A stretch of 64,000 nt of DNA. Origin: Hymenobacter sp. DG01 (lineage in GTDB: Bacteria; Bacteroidota; Bacteroidia; Cytophagales; Hymenobacteraceae). The translations under genes and the position numbers were made by a program. Position 1 is the stretch's first letter; the number at the start of each line of letters is the position of its first letter. Below the pieces are notes generated by a model, which was given only the letters and a program-made list of their open reading frames with translations, made no database searches and was not told the DNA's origin. Positions 8,494-16,468 of this stretch are shown piece by piece. The stretch lies in contig NZ_CP040936.1 of assembly GCF_006352025.1 (NCBI RefSeq), forward strand, positions 682,001 to 746,000, written 5' to 3'.

Positions 8494-8913
8494 ATGATAC
8501 CAGAGGTAGCCACTCCTGAACCTGACGCCCGGCCTGCTCTTCAGTCCCAGCCGGCCTTATACTCGAAGCGAGCTATCTAGGGCTTTTCGGTGTTCTTCAC
8601 CGTCGTTTTCGGCGGGGTGCTCCTGTTTCATAATATGCGGGATGTTGGCCGCTGGCGCGAGGCTTGGCAGGTACTGATTTTTTCAGGGAGCTACACCCTG
8701 CTGGCCGTCCTGACCCTGAATGCGCTGAACCACCCATCCCGCGCCCTGACTTACGGATTGAACTTTGCCGGCGGCGGATTTCTAACGGAGTTCTTCTTCA
8801 AGAAATACATGCCCCAGCAGTTTCAGACCAAGAAAATCTGGAAGCCGCTGCTAATTTCATTGTTGATTACTATTCCGTTTTTTCTGGCGGCTATTTATAG
8901 TATGAATGAGTAA
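8494..8913 (+). pseudogene. small two/three-TM protein gene split by in-frame TAG
   Basis: An open frame starts with ATG at 8494 (MIPEVATPEP..), reads 28 codons ending KRAI, then meets TAG at 8578-8580. It continues in the same frame as GFSVFFTVVFGGVLL and a normal-looking protein to TAA at 8911-8913. The downstream part (GTG at 8590, 107 residues) holds three hydrophobic segments and a KKYMPQQFQTKKIWKP loop. The stop sits just before the first TM helix, where a CAG (Gln) or CGG codon could have become TAG. Either the gene is broken, the GTG at 8590 rescues it, or there is a sequencing error. Function unknown. Confidence 0.6.
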
Positions 8914-8915
8914 AA

Positions 8916-8959
8916 ACAGCAAGTGCCCCCTGCCGCTTTTCGCAGGGGGCACTTGCTGT
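8916..8959. terminator. bidirectional intrinsic terminator
   Basis: A perfect 18-bp stem with an 8-base loop (ACAGCAAGTGCCCCCTGC and its complement) lies between the convergent membrane-protein gene and the transketolase C-subunit gene. Flanking A and T bases suit termination in both directions. Confidence 0.85.
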
Positions 8960-8976
8960 ATTAAGTAAGCGGCGGC

Positions 8977-9933
8977 TTACTTGCGGCGGGCCATTACTTT
9001 CTCTACGGCGGCCACAATGGCTTGCTCGTTGAGGCCGTATTTCTCCATCAGTTGGTCGGGCGTGCCCGATTCGCCGAAGGAGTCATTCACGGCTACCATT
9101 TCCAGGGGCAAGGGCTCCTCGCGGGCCAGCAGCTGGGCCACGGAGTCGCCGAGGCCGCCGTTCATCTGGTGCTCCTCGGCCGTTACTACGCAGCGCGTTT
9201 TGCGCGCCGATTCCAGAATCAGCTGGGCATCCAGGGGCTTAATGGTGTGGATGTTGATGATTTCGGCGTTGATGCCTTTCTCAGCCAGCAGCTTGCCCGC
9301 CAGAATGGCCTTCCATACCAAGTGGCCCGTAGCGAAGATGCTCACATCAGTACCCTCGTTCAGCACAATGCCTTTGCCTACCTCAAACTTCTGGTCGGCG
9401 GGGGTGAAGTTGGGCACTACGGGGCGGCCGAAGCGCAGGTACACCGGGCCTTCGTAGTCGGCAATGGCGATGGTAGCAGCCTTGGTCTGGTTGTAGTCGC
9501 AGGGGTTGATGACCGTCATGTGGGGTAGCATCTTCATCATCCCGATGTCCTCCAGAATTTGGTGGGTGGCGCCGTCTTCGCCCAGCGTGAGGCCCGCGTG
9601 CGAAGCGCAGATCTTCACGTTCTTGCCCGAGTAGGCAATGCTCTGCCGGATCTGGTCGTACACGCGGCCGGTCGAGAAGTTGGCGAAGGTGCCGGTGAAG
9701 GGAATCTTGCCCCCGATGGTAAGGCCGGCGGCCAGACCCATCATGTTAGCCTCAGCAATGCCTACCTGGAAGAAACGCTCGGGGTTGTCCTTGATGAAGG
9801 CGTCCATCTTGAGCGAGCCGATGAGGTCGGCGCAGAGGGCCACCACGTTGGGGTTGGTTTTGCCCAGCTCTTGCAGGCCCGCGCCAAAGCCGCTGCGGGT
9901 ATCCTTCGATTCGGTGTAGGGAAAGTCTTTCAT
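8977..9933 (-). CDS. transketolase, C-terminal (pyrimidine-binding) subunit
   Basis: 318 residues covering the Pyr and C-terminal domains of transketolase. The N-terminal half has the GIAEANMMGLAAGLTIGGKIPF segment (conserved Glu of the Pyr domain that contacts the thiamine aminopyrimidine) and SHAGLTLGEDGATHQ. The C-terminal domain carries TAEEHQMNGGLGDSVA and a DSFGESGTPDQLMEKYGL end. It pairs with the N-terminal subunit encoded at 12411-13313 to move two-carbon units in the pentose phosphate pathway. In most genomes with split transketolase the two genes are adjacent; here a VWA gene and a dioxygenase gene lie between them. Confidence 0.93.
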   Translation of the reverse strand: MKDFPYTESKDTRSGFGAGLQELGKTNPNVVALCADLIGSLKMDAFIKDNPERFFQVGIAEANMMGLAAGLTIGGKIPFTGTFANFSTGRVYDQIRQSIAYSGKNVKICASHAGLTLGEDGATHQILEDIGMMKMLPHMTVINPCDYNQTKAATIAIADYEGPVYLRFGRPVVPNFTPADQKFEVGKGIVLNEGTDVSIFATGHLVWKAILAGKLLAEKGINAEIINIHTIKPLDAQLILESARKTRCVVTAEEHQMNGGLGDSVAQLLAREEPLPLEMVAVNDSFGESGTPDQLMEKYGLNEQAIVAAVEKVMARRK

Positions 9934-10001
9934 ATGTGGAGTTGTAGGGTTCTAAAGGTTTAAATCGTTTGTTATGCCCTTTACTTCTGTCATCTACTTA
10001 T

Positions 10002-10865
10002 TCAGGATGAGTAGTTGGCAGAAGTGAGAGGCGCTTCCAGCCGCTCCCGCCACTGTAATCCTGCGGGCAGCTCAGCGGTGCTGAACTCCAGGTGAATCAC
10101 GCGGCGCGGGCGGTTGCTGGTGCTGCGGTTGGAGGCATGAAGCGTTAGGGGCTGCATCAGCATCAGGCCACCGGCCGGTACAGGGCAGGTAACGGCCTGG
10201 GGCGTATAAGCAGGATGCTGTTTGTTTGGGATGATGCCCTGCCGGTGGGAGCGGGGCACCACGCGTAAGGCACCATTTGTTTCGTCGCAATCGTCGAGGT
10301 GGAGGCGGAGAGTATAGATGCTTTCCAGAATCGCCTGGGGCGGTAGTACTGCTACTTCACCGCTTTTGCTACTCCAGGGGCCGTAACCAGGCAAGTACAG
10401 CCGACGGTCCACGCTAATCATCACATCCTGATGCCAGGCCACCAGCCAGTTGGAGCCGGCGGGCTTATCGAAATAAATAGCCTTGGTCAGATGCGGAGTA
10501 GCACCCGGAAACAGCACCGCCAGCACTTCCCGCAGCCGAGGCGTCAGGAGTTGCTCCCGAAGCTGCGGAATCTCGCCCAGCAGATTGCGAATGGCAAACA
10601 CATCCTGGCTGCGGCGAAAATTAGCGGAATCAGCTTCCGCACCCTCAATGGTTTGGAGCAGAGCCCGGGCTTCTTCGGGAGAGAAGGCGCCTGGCAAGGT
10701 TGCGTAGCCGTTTTCCTGTAAACTTTTGACTGCCTCCGCTAGCCCGTCAAGCAGAGCGCAGCGAAGCATCTCGCGTGCCGACGTCTGCAATGATACCACG
10801 CGAGATGCTTCGCTGCGCTCTGCTTGACTGTTCAGTTGGGTTTCTTTTGCTACACTGCTTTTCAT
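10002..10865 (-). CDS. PhyH-family Fe(II)/2-oxoglutarate dioxygenase
   Basis: 287 residues. The core (from about residue 50, SLQENGYATLPGAFSPEEA) is a phytanoyl-CoA dioxygenase-like jelly roll. It has the iron motif H-x-D in AWHQDVMI and a distal His in TLHASNRS, followed by the Arg-rich 2-oxoglutarate site SNRPRRVIHLEF. The substrate is unknown. The annotated ATG overlaps the stop of the upstream VWA gene (ATGA), suggesting translational coupling. However, residues about 13-40 are encoded by a perfect 32-bp inverted repeat of the local palindrome family, so the N-terminal extension is repeat-derived. An internal ATG at 10769 is an alternative start. Confidence 0.82.
   Translation of the reverse strand: MKSSVAKETQLNSQAERSEASRVVSLQTSAREMLRCALLDGLAEAVKSLQENGYATLPGAFSPEEARALLQTIEGAEADSANFRRSQDVFAIRNLLGEIPQLREQLLTPRLREVLAVLFPGATPHLTKAIYFDKPAGSNWLVAWHQDVMISVDRRLYLPGYGPWSSKSGEVAVLPPQAILESIYTLRLHLDDCDETNGALRVVPRSHRQGIIPNKQHPAYTPQAVTCPVPAGGLMLMQPLTLHASNRSTSNRPRRVIHLEFSTAELPAGLQWRERLEAPLTSANYSS
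10746..10828. repeat. perfect 32-bp inverted repeat inside the PhyH gene (family copy 2)
   Basis: Arms 10746-10777 and 10797-10828 are perfect complements around a 19-base spacer. The arm shares the GAGCGCAG..CGA..CATCTCGCGTG core with the element at 41.5 kb. It lies wholly within the 5' part of the PhyH reading frame without breaking it. Confidence 0.92.
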
Positions 10866-12259
10866 CGCCCAAAAATGCTGACCGACGAGGTTTGACCCGG
10901 CCGAATGGTGAAGTTGCGGACATCGGTGAACTTGCTGCCGGTGGCGGTTTTGGTGCGGAACACCAGGCGGTAGGCCCCCGGCTGCATGGGTAGGTTGATC
11001 TTGCTGCTACCCCCGTCGGGCAGGTTGTACACCCACGTCTGCGACTCGTCGTTGTTGAGCTGGTAAATGCTGCCGTAGCCCTTCAGATCCGACACGATGT
11101 TCAGGATACCGGGCGCCTCGTAGGTCACGGCTGTTTCCTGACCCTGCTTCACCGAGATTCGGCGGATCTGGCGGGGTAGAGTTAGTAGCTCCACCTCGTA
11201 GTTGCCGGCCAGCAGCTTTTGCCGGCTCCCGAAGGGTAGGGCCACCACCGTGGCCGGGCTACCCTGGGCCCGTACTACGGCCTGCACCGTACCGTAAGGG
11301 TTGGGCGTGAGGCTGGGGCTTTGGAGCCAGAGTGTGCCCTGGGGCGTTTTGTAGGTAAGGACGTTGGCCTTGCCGGGCCGGATGGGCAGGTTCGGCTGGC
11401 GCACCGGCGGTACCGTGTTAATAACCAAATCGTAGCTCTGCAGGGCGTCGATGTCGAGCACGTCGGGCTTGCCCTGGGCGTCGCGGAAGTGCACGTAGTT
11501 GTACTCCGGCTGCTCCGTGACGTTGTTGAGGAAGGTCATGTTCACGTTCGACTCCACCGGCCGGCCGGCCTCATCGGTCAGGTTGACGGCCACTGTGGTT
11601 TTGGCCAGGGTCTGGGCCACTACATCGTTGAGGATGGTGCGAAAGGTCTTCACATCGGCCGCGTTGTAGTACTGCCCCAGGCACTCCAGCTGCTTGCCAA
11701 ACTCCCGCTCAGCCCCAATGCCAATCACGAAAGGCTTCAGGAATACGTGCTTGCGCTGCAACGCCACGGCCGTAGCGCACGGGTCGCCTTTGCAGGATTC
11801 TAGCCCGTCGGTAATCAGAATGAGCACGTTACGGGCTGTGCGGTCAGCGGGAAAATCCTGGGCCGACTGCAGCAAGGAGTACGTGATGGGCGTGTTGCCT
11901 TTCGGCTCGATGGTTTTCAGCCGCGCCTTAATGGCCCCCGCGTTTTTGGGCGCGAAGGCCACTTCCAGCTTCGAGTCCTCGCAGTTATTCTCCTTGTTTT
12001 CGTGCTGATGACCGTAGGCGCGCAATGCCAGCTCCAGGTTGGGGTAGGCGTTGAGCGAGTCCACCATCTTCGAGAGCAGGTTTTTGGCCACGTCCCAGCG
12101 CTGCTGCCCTTCCCAGGGCGCCCGCATCGAGCCCGAAGCATCGAGCACGAACAAAATGCGGGTGGTCCGGGGCTTCTCGGGCGCTACGTTCTGGGCACGG
12201 CTCTGCCAGGGAGCCAGCAGGCTCAGCAGCAAGCACGTAACCAAAACCAAGTAGCGCAT
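10862..12259 (-). CDS. secreted von Willebrand factor A-domain protein
   Basis: 465 residues from the start MRYLVLV at 12259, which gives a clear signal peptide ending near QSRAQ. The VWA domain follows, with the MIDAS motif DASGSM, a later Thr (KGNTPITYSL) and ITDGLESC. The C-terminal half is beta-rich, likely two or three Ig-like or carbohydrate-binding-type domains. It is probably periplasmic or surface exposed and metal dependent in partner binding. It overlaps the following dioxygenase gene by 4 bp and is separated from the upstream transketolase N-subunit gene by a palindromic repeat. The partner is unknown. Confidence 0.85.
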   Translation of the reverse strand: MRYLVLVTCLLLSLLAPWQSRAQNVAPEKPRTTRILFVLDASGSMRAPWEGQQRWDVAKNLLSKMVDSLNAYPNLELALRAYGHQHENKENNCEDSKLEVAFAPKNAGAIKARLKTIEPKGNTPITYSLLQSAQDFPADRTARNVLILITDGLESCKGDPCATAVALQRKHVFLKPFVIGIGAEREFGKQLECLGQYYNAADVKTFRTILNDVVAQTLAKTTVAVNLTDEAGRPVESNVNMTFLNNVTEQPEYNYVHFRDAQGKPDVLDIDALQSYDLVINTVPPVRQPNLPIRPGKANVLTYKTPQGTLWLQSPSLTPNPYGTVQAVVRAQGSPATVVALPFGSRQKLLAGNYEVELLTLPRQIRRISVKQGQETAVTYEAPGILNIVSDLKGYGSIYQLNNDESQTWVYNLPDGGSSKINLPMQPGAYRLVFRTKTATGSKFTDVRNFTIRPGQTSSVSIFGR

Positions 12260-12279
12260 GTAGGGCGGCGGAAAAAGAA

Positions 12280-12398
12280 CTGTCATGCTGAGCGCAGCCG
12301 AAGCATCTCTACCTCTGGCTAATTCTGGCTAATTCTTGCGTGAGGATGAAGCGGTAGAGATACTTCGACTCCGGCTCCGCCTTCGCTCAGCATGACAG
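12280..12398. repeat. palindromic repeat element (family copy 3)
   Basis: The left arm at 12280-12313 and a longer right arm at 12353-12398 pair with some interruptions; the outer stem CTGTCATGCTGAG is perfect. The spacer holds a tandem 10-base duplication (TCTGGCTAAT twice, 12314-12333). It lies between the transketolase N-subunit and VWA genes. Confidence 0.85.
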
Positions 12399-12410
12399 AC
12401 ACGTAGGATA

Positions 12411-13313
12411 TTAGTAGTCGCCGGCTTTTTCAACTACCAACTGCTGCAGGGCCTTCTCCAGCTGCTCATCGTTCGGAGCCACGCCGTGCCACTTGTGTGA
12501 GCCCATCATGAAGTCAACGCCGTAGCCCATCTGCGTGTCCATCAGCACCATAATGGGCTGGCCCTGGCCGCTGAGCTGCACGGCTTCTTCAATGGTGGGG
12601 AGGAGTTTCTCGAGGTCGTTGCCGTCGGTTTCGAGCACGCGCCAGTTGAAGGCTTCGAACTTGGCGCGCAGGTCGCCGAGGCCACCAATTTTGTCGGTGG
12701 GTCCGTCAATCTGCTGGCCGTTGCGGTCCACGAAGGCAATCAGGTTGTCAACTTTGTGGTGAGGCGCATACATAGCGGCCTCCCAGATCTGGCCTTCTTC
12801 CAGCTCACCATCACCCATCAGCACGAATACGTTGCGGTCGTCGTTGTTGAGCTTCTTGGCTTGGGCAGCCCCGATGGCCACGCTCAGGCCCTGGCCCAGA
12901 GAGCCGGAAGCCACGCGTACGCCGGGTAGGTGCTCGTGGGTAGCGGGGTGGCCCTGCAAGCGGGAGTTCAGCTTGCGGAAGGTAGCCAGCTCGCCCACGG
13001 GGAAGTAGCCTGAGCGGGCCAGCACCGAGTAGAATACCGGCGAAATGTGGCCGTTGGAAAGGAAAAACAGGTCTTGCCCGATGCCGTTCATGTCGAAGGG
13101 CTCGGGGGTGTGCTTCATAACCTTGAAGTATAGTGCCACCAGCAGATCGGTGCAGCCGAGCGAGCCGCCGGGGTGACCCGAGTTAACGGCGTGTACCATG
13201 CGCACAATGTCGCGGCGAACCTGGGCGGCAATCTGTTTCAAATCATCCACCGAGCGGGTGGGGGTAGGGGCATGCGTTTCGGAGGAAGCGGCAAATGAGG
13301 AATCCTGAGCCAT
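12411..13313 (-). CDS. transketolase, N-terminal (thiamine-diphosphate) subunit
   Basis: 300 residues from the start MAQDSSF at 13313; the longer frame upstream is not protein-like. It shows the PP-domain hallmarks: HAVNSGHPGGSLGCTD, FFLSNGHISPVFYS, GHPATHEHLPGVRVASGSLGQGLSVAIG and the thiamine-diphosphate motif GDGELEEGQIWEA ending in FVDRNGQQIDG. It forms the active enzyme with the subunit encoded at 8977-9933. The two genes run in the same direction but are split by two unrelated genes and a repeat. Confidence 0.94.
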   Translation of the reverse strand: MAQDSSFAASSETHAPTPTRSVDDLKQIAAQVRRDIVRMVHAVNSGHPGGSLGCTDLLVALYFKVMKHTPEPFDMNGIGQDLFFLSNGHISPVFYSVLARSGYFPVGELATFRKLNSRLQGHPATHEHLPGVRVASGSLGQGLSVAIGAAQAKKLNNDDRNVFVLMGDGELEEGQIWEAAMYAPHHKVDNLIAFVDRNGQQIDGPTDKIGGLGDLRAKFEAFNWRVLETDGNDLEKLLPTIEEAVQLSGQGQPIMVLMDTQMGYGVDFMMGSHKWHGVAPNDEQLEKALQQLVVEKAGDY

Positions 13314-13437
13314 GTGCTGAGTTAGGGTTTGATGGGGAAACAAAGGTAGAAAGTTGGGCGGGAGGGGAAAGGAGATGATAAGGTGGTGAAGTAAATGGTC
13401 ACCTGTCACTATTAGCCCTGTTACCTCAACCCACAAA

Positions 13438-13465
13438 AAAGCCCCGCCGCAACAGGCGAGGCTTT
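13438..13465 (-). terminator. intrinsic terminator after bcp
   Basis: An 11-bp stem with one mismatch (AAAGCCTCGCC / GGCGGGGCTTT) and a 6-base loop, followed on the minus strand by six T residues. It ends the peroxiredoxin transcript. Confidence 0.85.
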
Positions 13466-13472
13466 CGGTACT

Positions 13473-13922
13473 TTACAGCAGCTGAGCCGCGTGGTTCTTG
13501 GTATCGACCTTGGTGATGACCTTTTCAATGCGGCCCTGCTCGTCAATTAGGAAGGTGTAACGCATGGTGCCCATGTACTTGCGGCCGTACATCGATTTTT
13601 CCTGCCACACGCCGTAGGCTTCCACTATTTTCTTGTCCTCGTCCACCAGCAGGGGAAAGGGCAGTTCGTACTTAGTAGCGAACTTCTGGTGCGACTTTTC
13701 TGAGTCGATGCTCACGCCCAGCACCTGAATGCCGGCCCCGAGCAGGCTCTGGTAATTGTCGCGGAGGTTGCAGGCCTGGGCGGTGCAGCCCGAGGTGTCG
13801 TCTTTGGGGTAGAAGTAGAGGGCCACTTTGCGGCCCGCGTAGTCCTGGAGGCGGTGCGTAGCGCCGGTTTGGTCCTGGGCTTCAAAGGCCGGAGCCTGGT
13901 CGCCCACTTGAGGTAGTGCCAT
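13473..13922 (-). CDS. bcp: thioredoxin-dependent peroxiredoxin, Bcp/PrxQ type
   Basis: 149 residues from the start MALPQVGDQ at 13922. It reduces hydrogen peroxide and organic peroxides in the cytosol. The active-site region FYPKDDTSGCTAQACNLRD carries the peroxidatic Cys and, five residues later, the resolving Cys of the atypical 2-Cys PrxQ class. Further conserved parts are GVSIDSEKSHQKFATKYELPFPLLVD and the YGRKYMGTMRYTFLID segment. It is monocistronic with its own terminator. Confidence 0.95.
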   Translation of the reverse strand: MALPQVGDQAPAFEAQDQTGATHRLQDYAGRKVALYFYPKDDTSGCTAQACNLRDNYQSLLGAGIQVLGVSIDSEKSHQKFATKYELPFPLLVDEDKKIVEAYGVWQEKSMYGRKYMGTMRYTFLIDEQGRIEKVITKVDTKNHAAQLL

Positions 13923-14030
13923 GGCGCGAAGATAAGAGCGAAGCGGTGAAACGGTGAAATTGTCAATAAGCAGGTGCCATGGCAGGGCTGGCAACTATTC
14001 GTCCTTTAGGAAACCCTACCCCCTAAAGCA

Positions 14031-14070
14031 TGACCAACCCTTGACGTACAATAGTGTCAAGGGTTGGTCA
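14031..14070. terminator. 15-bp perfect hairpin, related to the one at 1218-1251
   Basis: The stem TGACCAACCCTTGAC is perfectly paired around a 10-base loop. It lies downstream of the lipocalin gene and may end its transcript. The CCCTTGAC core, the loop and bases to the left (a CTACCCCCT run and a GTGCCATGGC run near 13976) match the element at 1156-1251, while the outer stem pairs differ and still pair. Confidence 0.6.
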
Positions 14071-14125
14071 CATAGACTGAAAGAAGGCTGGGATTACCCT
14101 AAGTACGGTAGCCCGTCAAACCAGC

Positions 14126-14695
14126 TTATTCGCTAATGGGCTGGGGCGTGAATAGCAGGTTTTCAACCGGGAACCCCAGCTCACGGGCGTGGGCTACCAG
14201 CCGGTCGCGGATGCTGCGGTCCAGGTGCGGGGTGCGGCTCAGAATCCAGAGGTTTTCGCGGCCGGGCTCACCTACCAGAGCGTAACGGTAATCAGAGAGG
14301 TCGAGGTCCAGAATCCAGTAGTCGCCCTCGAAGGGCCAGAAGAACTGCACTTTCAGCTTGCTGTTGGTGTCGTCCACGGCGCGGGCCGTGGCGGTGGCCT
14401 TTTTCACGGGGCCGTTGAGGCCTTCTTTGTGGCAGGTATTGACTACCCGTACCTTACCGTCCGGCAGCAGCTTGTACTCGGCCGTCACGTGCTGGCAGCC
14501 TTTCTCGAAGCGGGCGGGCAGGCGCGCCACCTCGTACCACAGGCCCATGTACTTATGCAGGTTGACGTGGGCCACGGTGGGCAGGGTCGGGTGGAGCTTG
14601 CGCCGGGCGTAGGCGTAGGCCGCCACGCCGGTAGCTACCGTGGCACCAATGACGGTAAACAAAACCGGGCGCCGACGCTTGAGCAGATTTGCCAT
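14126..14695 (-). CDS. lipocalin family protein (Blc-like)
   Basis: 189 residues. An N-terminal TM anchor or uncleaved signal (VLFTVIGATVATGVAAYAYA) is followed by the lipocalin motif KYMGLWYEVARLPARFEKGC (G-x-W) and the usual barrel strands, including WPFEGDYWILDLDLSDYRYALVGEP and the helix near the C terminus. Bacterial Blc homologues bind lysophospholipids and fatty acids at the envelope; here membrane anchoring is by a TM helix and not by a lipobox. It is monocistronic and divergent from the NDH-2 gene. Confidence 0.88.
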   Translation of the reverse strand: MANLLKRRRPVLFTVIGATVATGVAAYAYARRKLHPTLPTVAHVNLHKYMGLWYEVARLPARFEKGCQHVTAEYKLLPDGKVRVVNTCHKEGLNGPVKKATATARAVDDTNSKLKVQFFWPFEGDYWILDLDLSDYRYALVGEPGRENLWILSRTPHLDRSIRDRLVAHARELGFPVENLLFTPQPISE

Positions 14696-14955
14696 AGGAA
14701 AGGGGGTAGGGAAAAGCCCATTATACGCATGGGAGCACCTCCCGGATACCCCAGACCAACGGCGCAGCCGCCGGGCCGGTTGACGCTAGCGCCGACCGCA
14801 TGACATCTGCCTACCCCGGCCATGCGCTTAAACCTCAAACGGAAGTCAGCACGAAGCCAACCGCCCCGGCAGTGCACCCTGGGGCCCAAGGTCAACGGTA
14901 ACGGCCGCTTTGCGCAGGCAGCCGTATAGCTTCAGGTTACCCTTTTCCTCCGATT

Positions 14956-16296
14956 ATGCTACACCTGGAACAACTCTCGCTTAATATTCCGGAAACCACT
15001 AAGCCGCGCGTCGTAATTATTGGGGGCGGCTTTGGCGGCGTGAACCTGACCAAATACCTGCCCGACGACCAGTTTCAGGTGGTCATGCTCAGCAAACAGC
15101 ACTACTACGGCTTCTGGCCCCTGCTCTACCAAGTGGCAACGGCCGGCCTGGAGCCCGAAGCCATTGCCGAGCCCATCCGCAAGCTGTTTGATGACCGCAC
15201 GGATTTCCACTTCCGCTACGTGCGGGTAACCAACATTAACCCCGCCACCAAAACCGTAACCACCCTGATTGGCGAGGTGCGCTACGACTACCTGGTTATT
15301 GCCACCGGCACCAAGTCCAACTACTTCGGCAACGAGCAGATCAAGCAGAACTCCTTCGGGCTGAAAAACCTGACCGATGCCGTGAACCTGCGCAGCCAGC
15401 TGCTGCAGAGCTTCGAGCAGGCCAACATTTCCAAGGACCCCGAGCTGCGCCAGAGTCTGCTGAACGTGGTAATTGCCGGGGCCGGCCCCACGGGCGTGGA
15501 GCTGGCCGGCTCCCTGGCCGAAATGCGCCAGCACGTACTCCCGCGTGACTACCCCGGCCTCGATTTCCGGCTGATGAACATCTACCTCGTCGATGGTCTG
15601 GATAGGGTGTTGCCGCCCATGTCGCCGGAGTCGAGCAAGAATACGCACGAGTACCTGGAAAAGCTCGGCGTCAATATCAAGCTCAACAAGTTGGTTTCCA
15701 GCTACGACGGTGAAACCGTGACCTTTAAGGACGGGGAGCAGATCAAAACCCAGACTTTGGTGTGGGCCGCCGGGGTAGCCGGGGCCACCATCGACGGCCT
15801 ACCCCCCGAAACGGTGGAAAGGGGCCGTTACCTCGTCAACCACTTCAACCAGGTTCAGGGCTTCGAGGACGTGTTTGCCATCGGCGACATTGCCGTGATG
15901 AAATCGGAGAAATGGCCCAAGGGGCACCCGCAAGTGGCCCAGCCGGCCCTGCAGCAAGGGCGCCTGCTGGGCAAAAACCTGGTGCGCCGCATGCGCGGCG
16001 AAGCCTGGGAGGCGTTTGACTACTTCGACAAAGGCTCCCTGGCTATTGTAGGCCGGGGCCGCGCCGTGGCCGATTTGCCCGGTAACAAGAGCCTGAAAGG
16101 CTTTATTGCCTGGGTGGCCTGGCTGTTCGTACACATTTACTACCTCATCGGCTTCCGTAGCAAGCTGATTGTGATGACGAACTGGCTCTACCGCCTTTTT
16201 ACCTACCAGCGCGGCACCCGCATCATTATCCAGCCCTACGTACAGCCCGGCGACAAAGTCGCCGAGGAATTCGTCCGGCAGCACGTGAGTGAGTGA
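14956..16296 (+). CDS. ndh: type II NADH:quinone oxidoreductase (NDH-2)
   Basis: 446 residues. It oxidises NADH and reduces the membrane quinone without pumping protons. Two Rossmann motifs are visible: GGGFGGVNLTKYL (FAD) and AGAGPTGVELAGSLAEM (NADH). The second FAD site is FAIGDIAVM, and HPQVAQPALQQGRLLGKNL is the quinone-side segment typical of the family. The C-terminal region (FIAWVAWLFVHIYYLIGFRSKLIVMTNW, given here only as a landmark at about residues 375-402) is amphipathic or membrane-associated. It has a strong terminator and no operon partners. Confidence 0.94.
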   Translation: MLHLEQLSLNIPETTKPRVVIIGGGFGGVNLTKYLPDDQFQVVMLSKQHYYGFWPLLYQVATAGLEPEAIAEPIRKLFDDRTDFHFRYVRVTNINPATKTVTTLIGEVRYDYLVIATGTKSNYFGNEQIKQNSFGLKNLTDAVNLRSQLLQSFEQANISKDPELRQSLLNVVIAGAGPTGVELAGSLAEMRQHVLPRDYPGLDFRLMNIYLVDGLDRVLPPMSPESSKNTHEYLEKLGVNIKLNKLVSSYDGETVTFKDGEQIKTQTLVWAAGVAGATIDGLPPETVERGRYLVNHFNQVQGFEDVFAIGDIAVMKSEKWPKGHPQVAQPALQQGRLLGKNLVRRMRGEAWEAFDYFDKGSLAIVGRGRAVADLPGNKSLKGFIAWVAWLFVHIYYLIGFRSKLIVMTNWLYRLFTYQRGTRIIIQPYVQPGDKVAEEFVRQHVSE

Positions 16297-16302
16297 TGCT
16301 TC

Positions 16303-16363
16303 TAAGCCACATAGAAAGAGCGGCTCTCCTGAATCAGGAGAGCCGCTCTTTCTATGTGGCTTA
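16303..16363. terminator. 28-bp perfect-stem terminator after ndh
   Basis: Arms 16303-16330 and 16336-16363 are perfect complements with a 5-base loop, an unusually long stem. It probably blocks read-through from ndh, though a dense U-run is absent. Confidence 0.75.
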
Positions 16364-16388
16364 AAGGCAACGTGATTAAAATCTAAAT

Positions 16389-16425
16389 AGAACGTCATGT
16401 CTCGACAAGCTCGACATGACGTTCT
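16389..16425. repeat. short palindrome, minimal member of repeat family (copy 4)
   Basis: A perfect 13-bp stem AGAACGTCATGTC with complement, enclosing 11 bases. The GTCATGTC ends match the outer ends of the 41.5 kb element, so it may be a deleted copy. It lies between the ndh terminator and the M23 peptidase gene. Confidence 0.7.
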
Positions 16426-16468
16426 GCTGCTTCTCTATTCGCAGCTTTAGTTGCCGCATCCCCAGACG

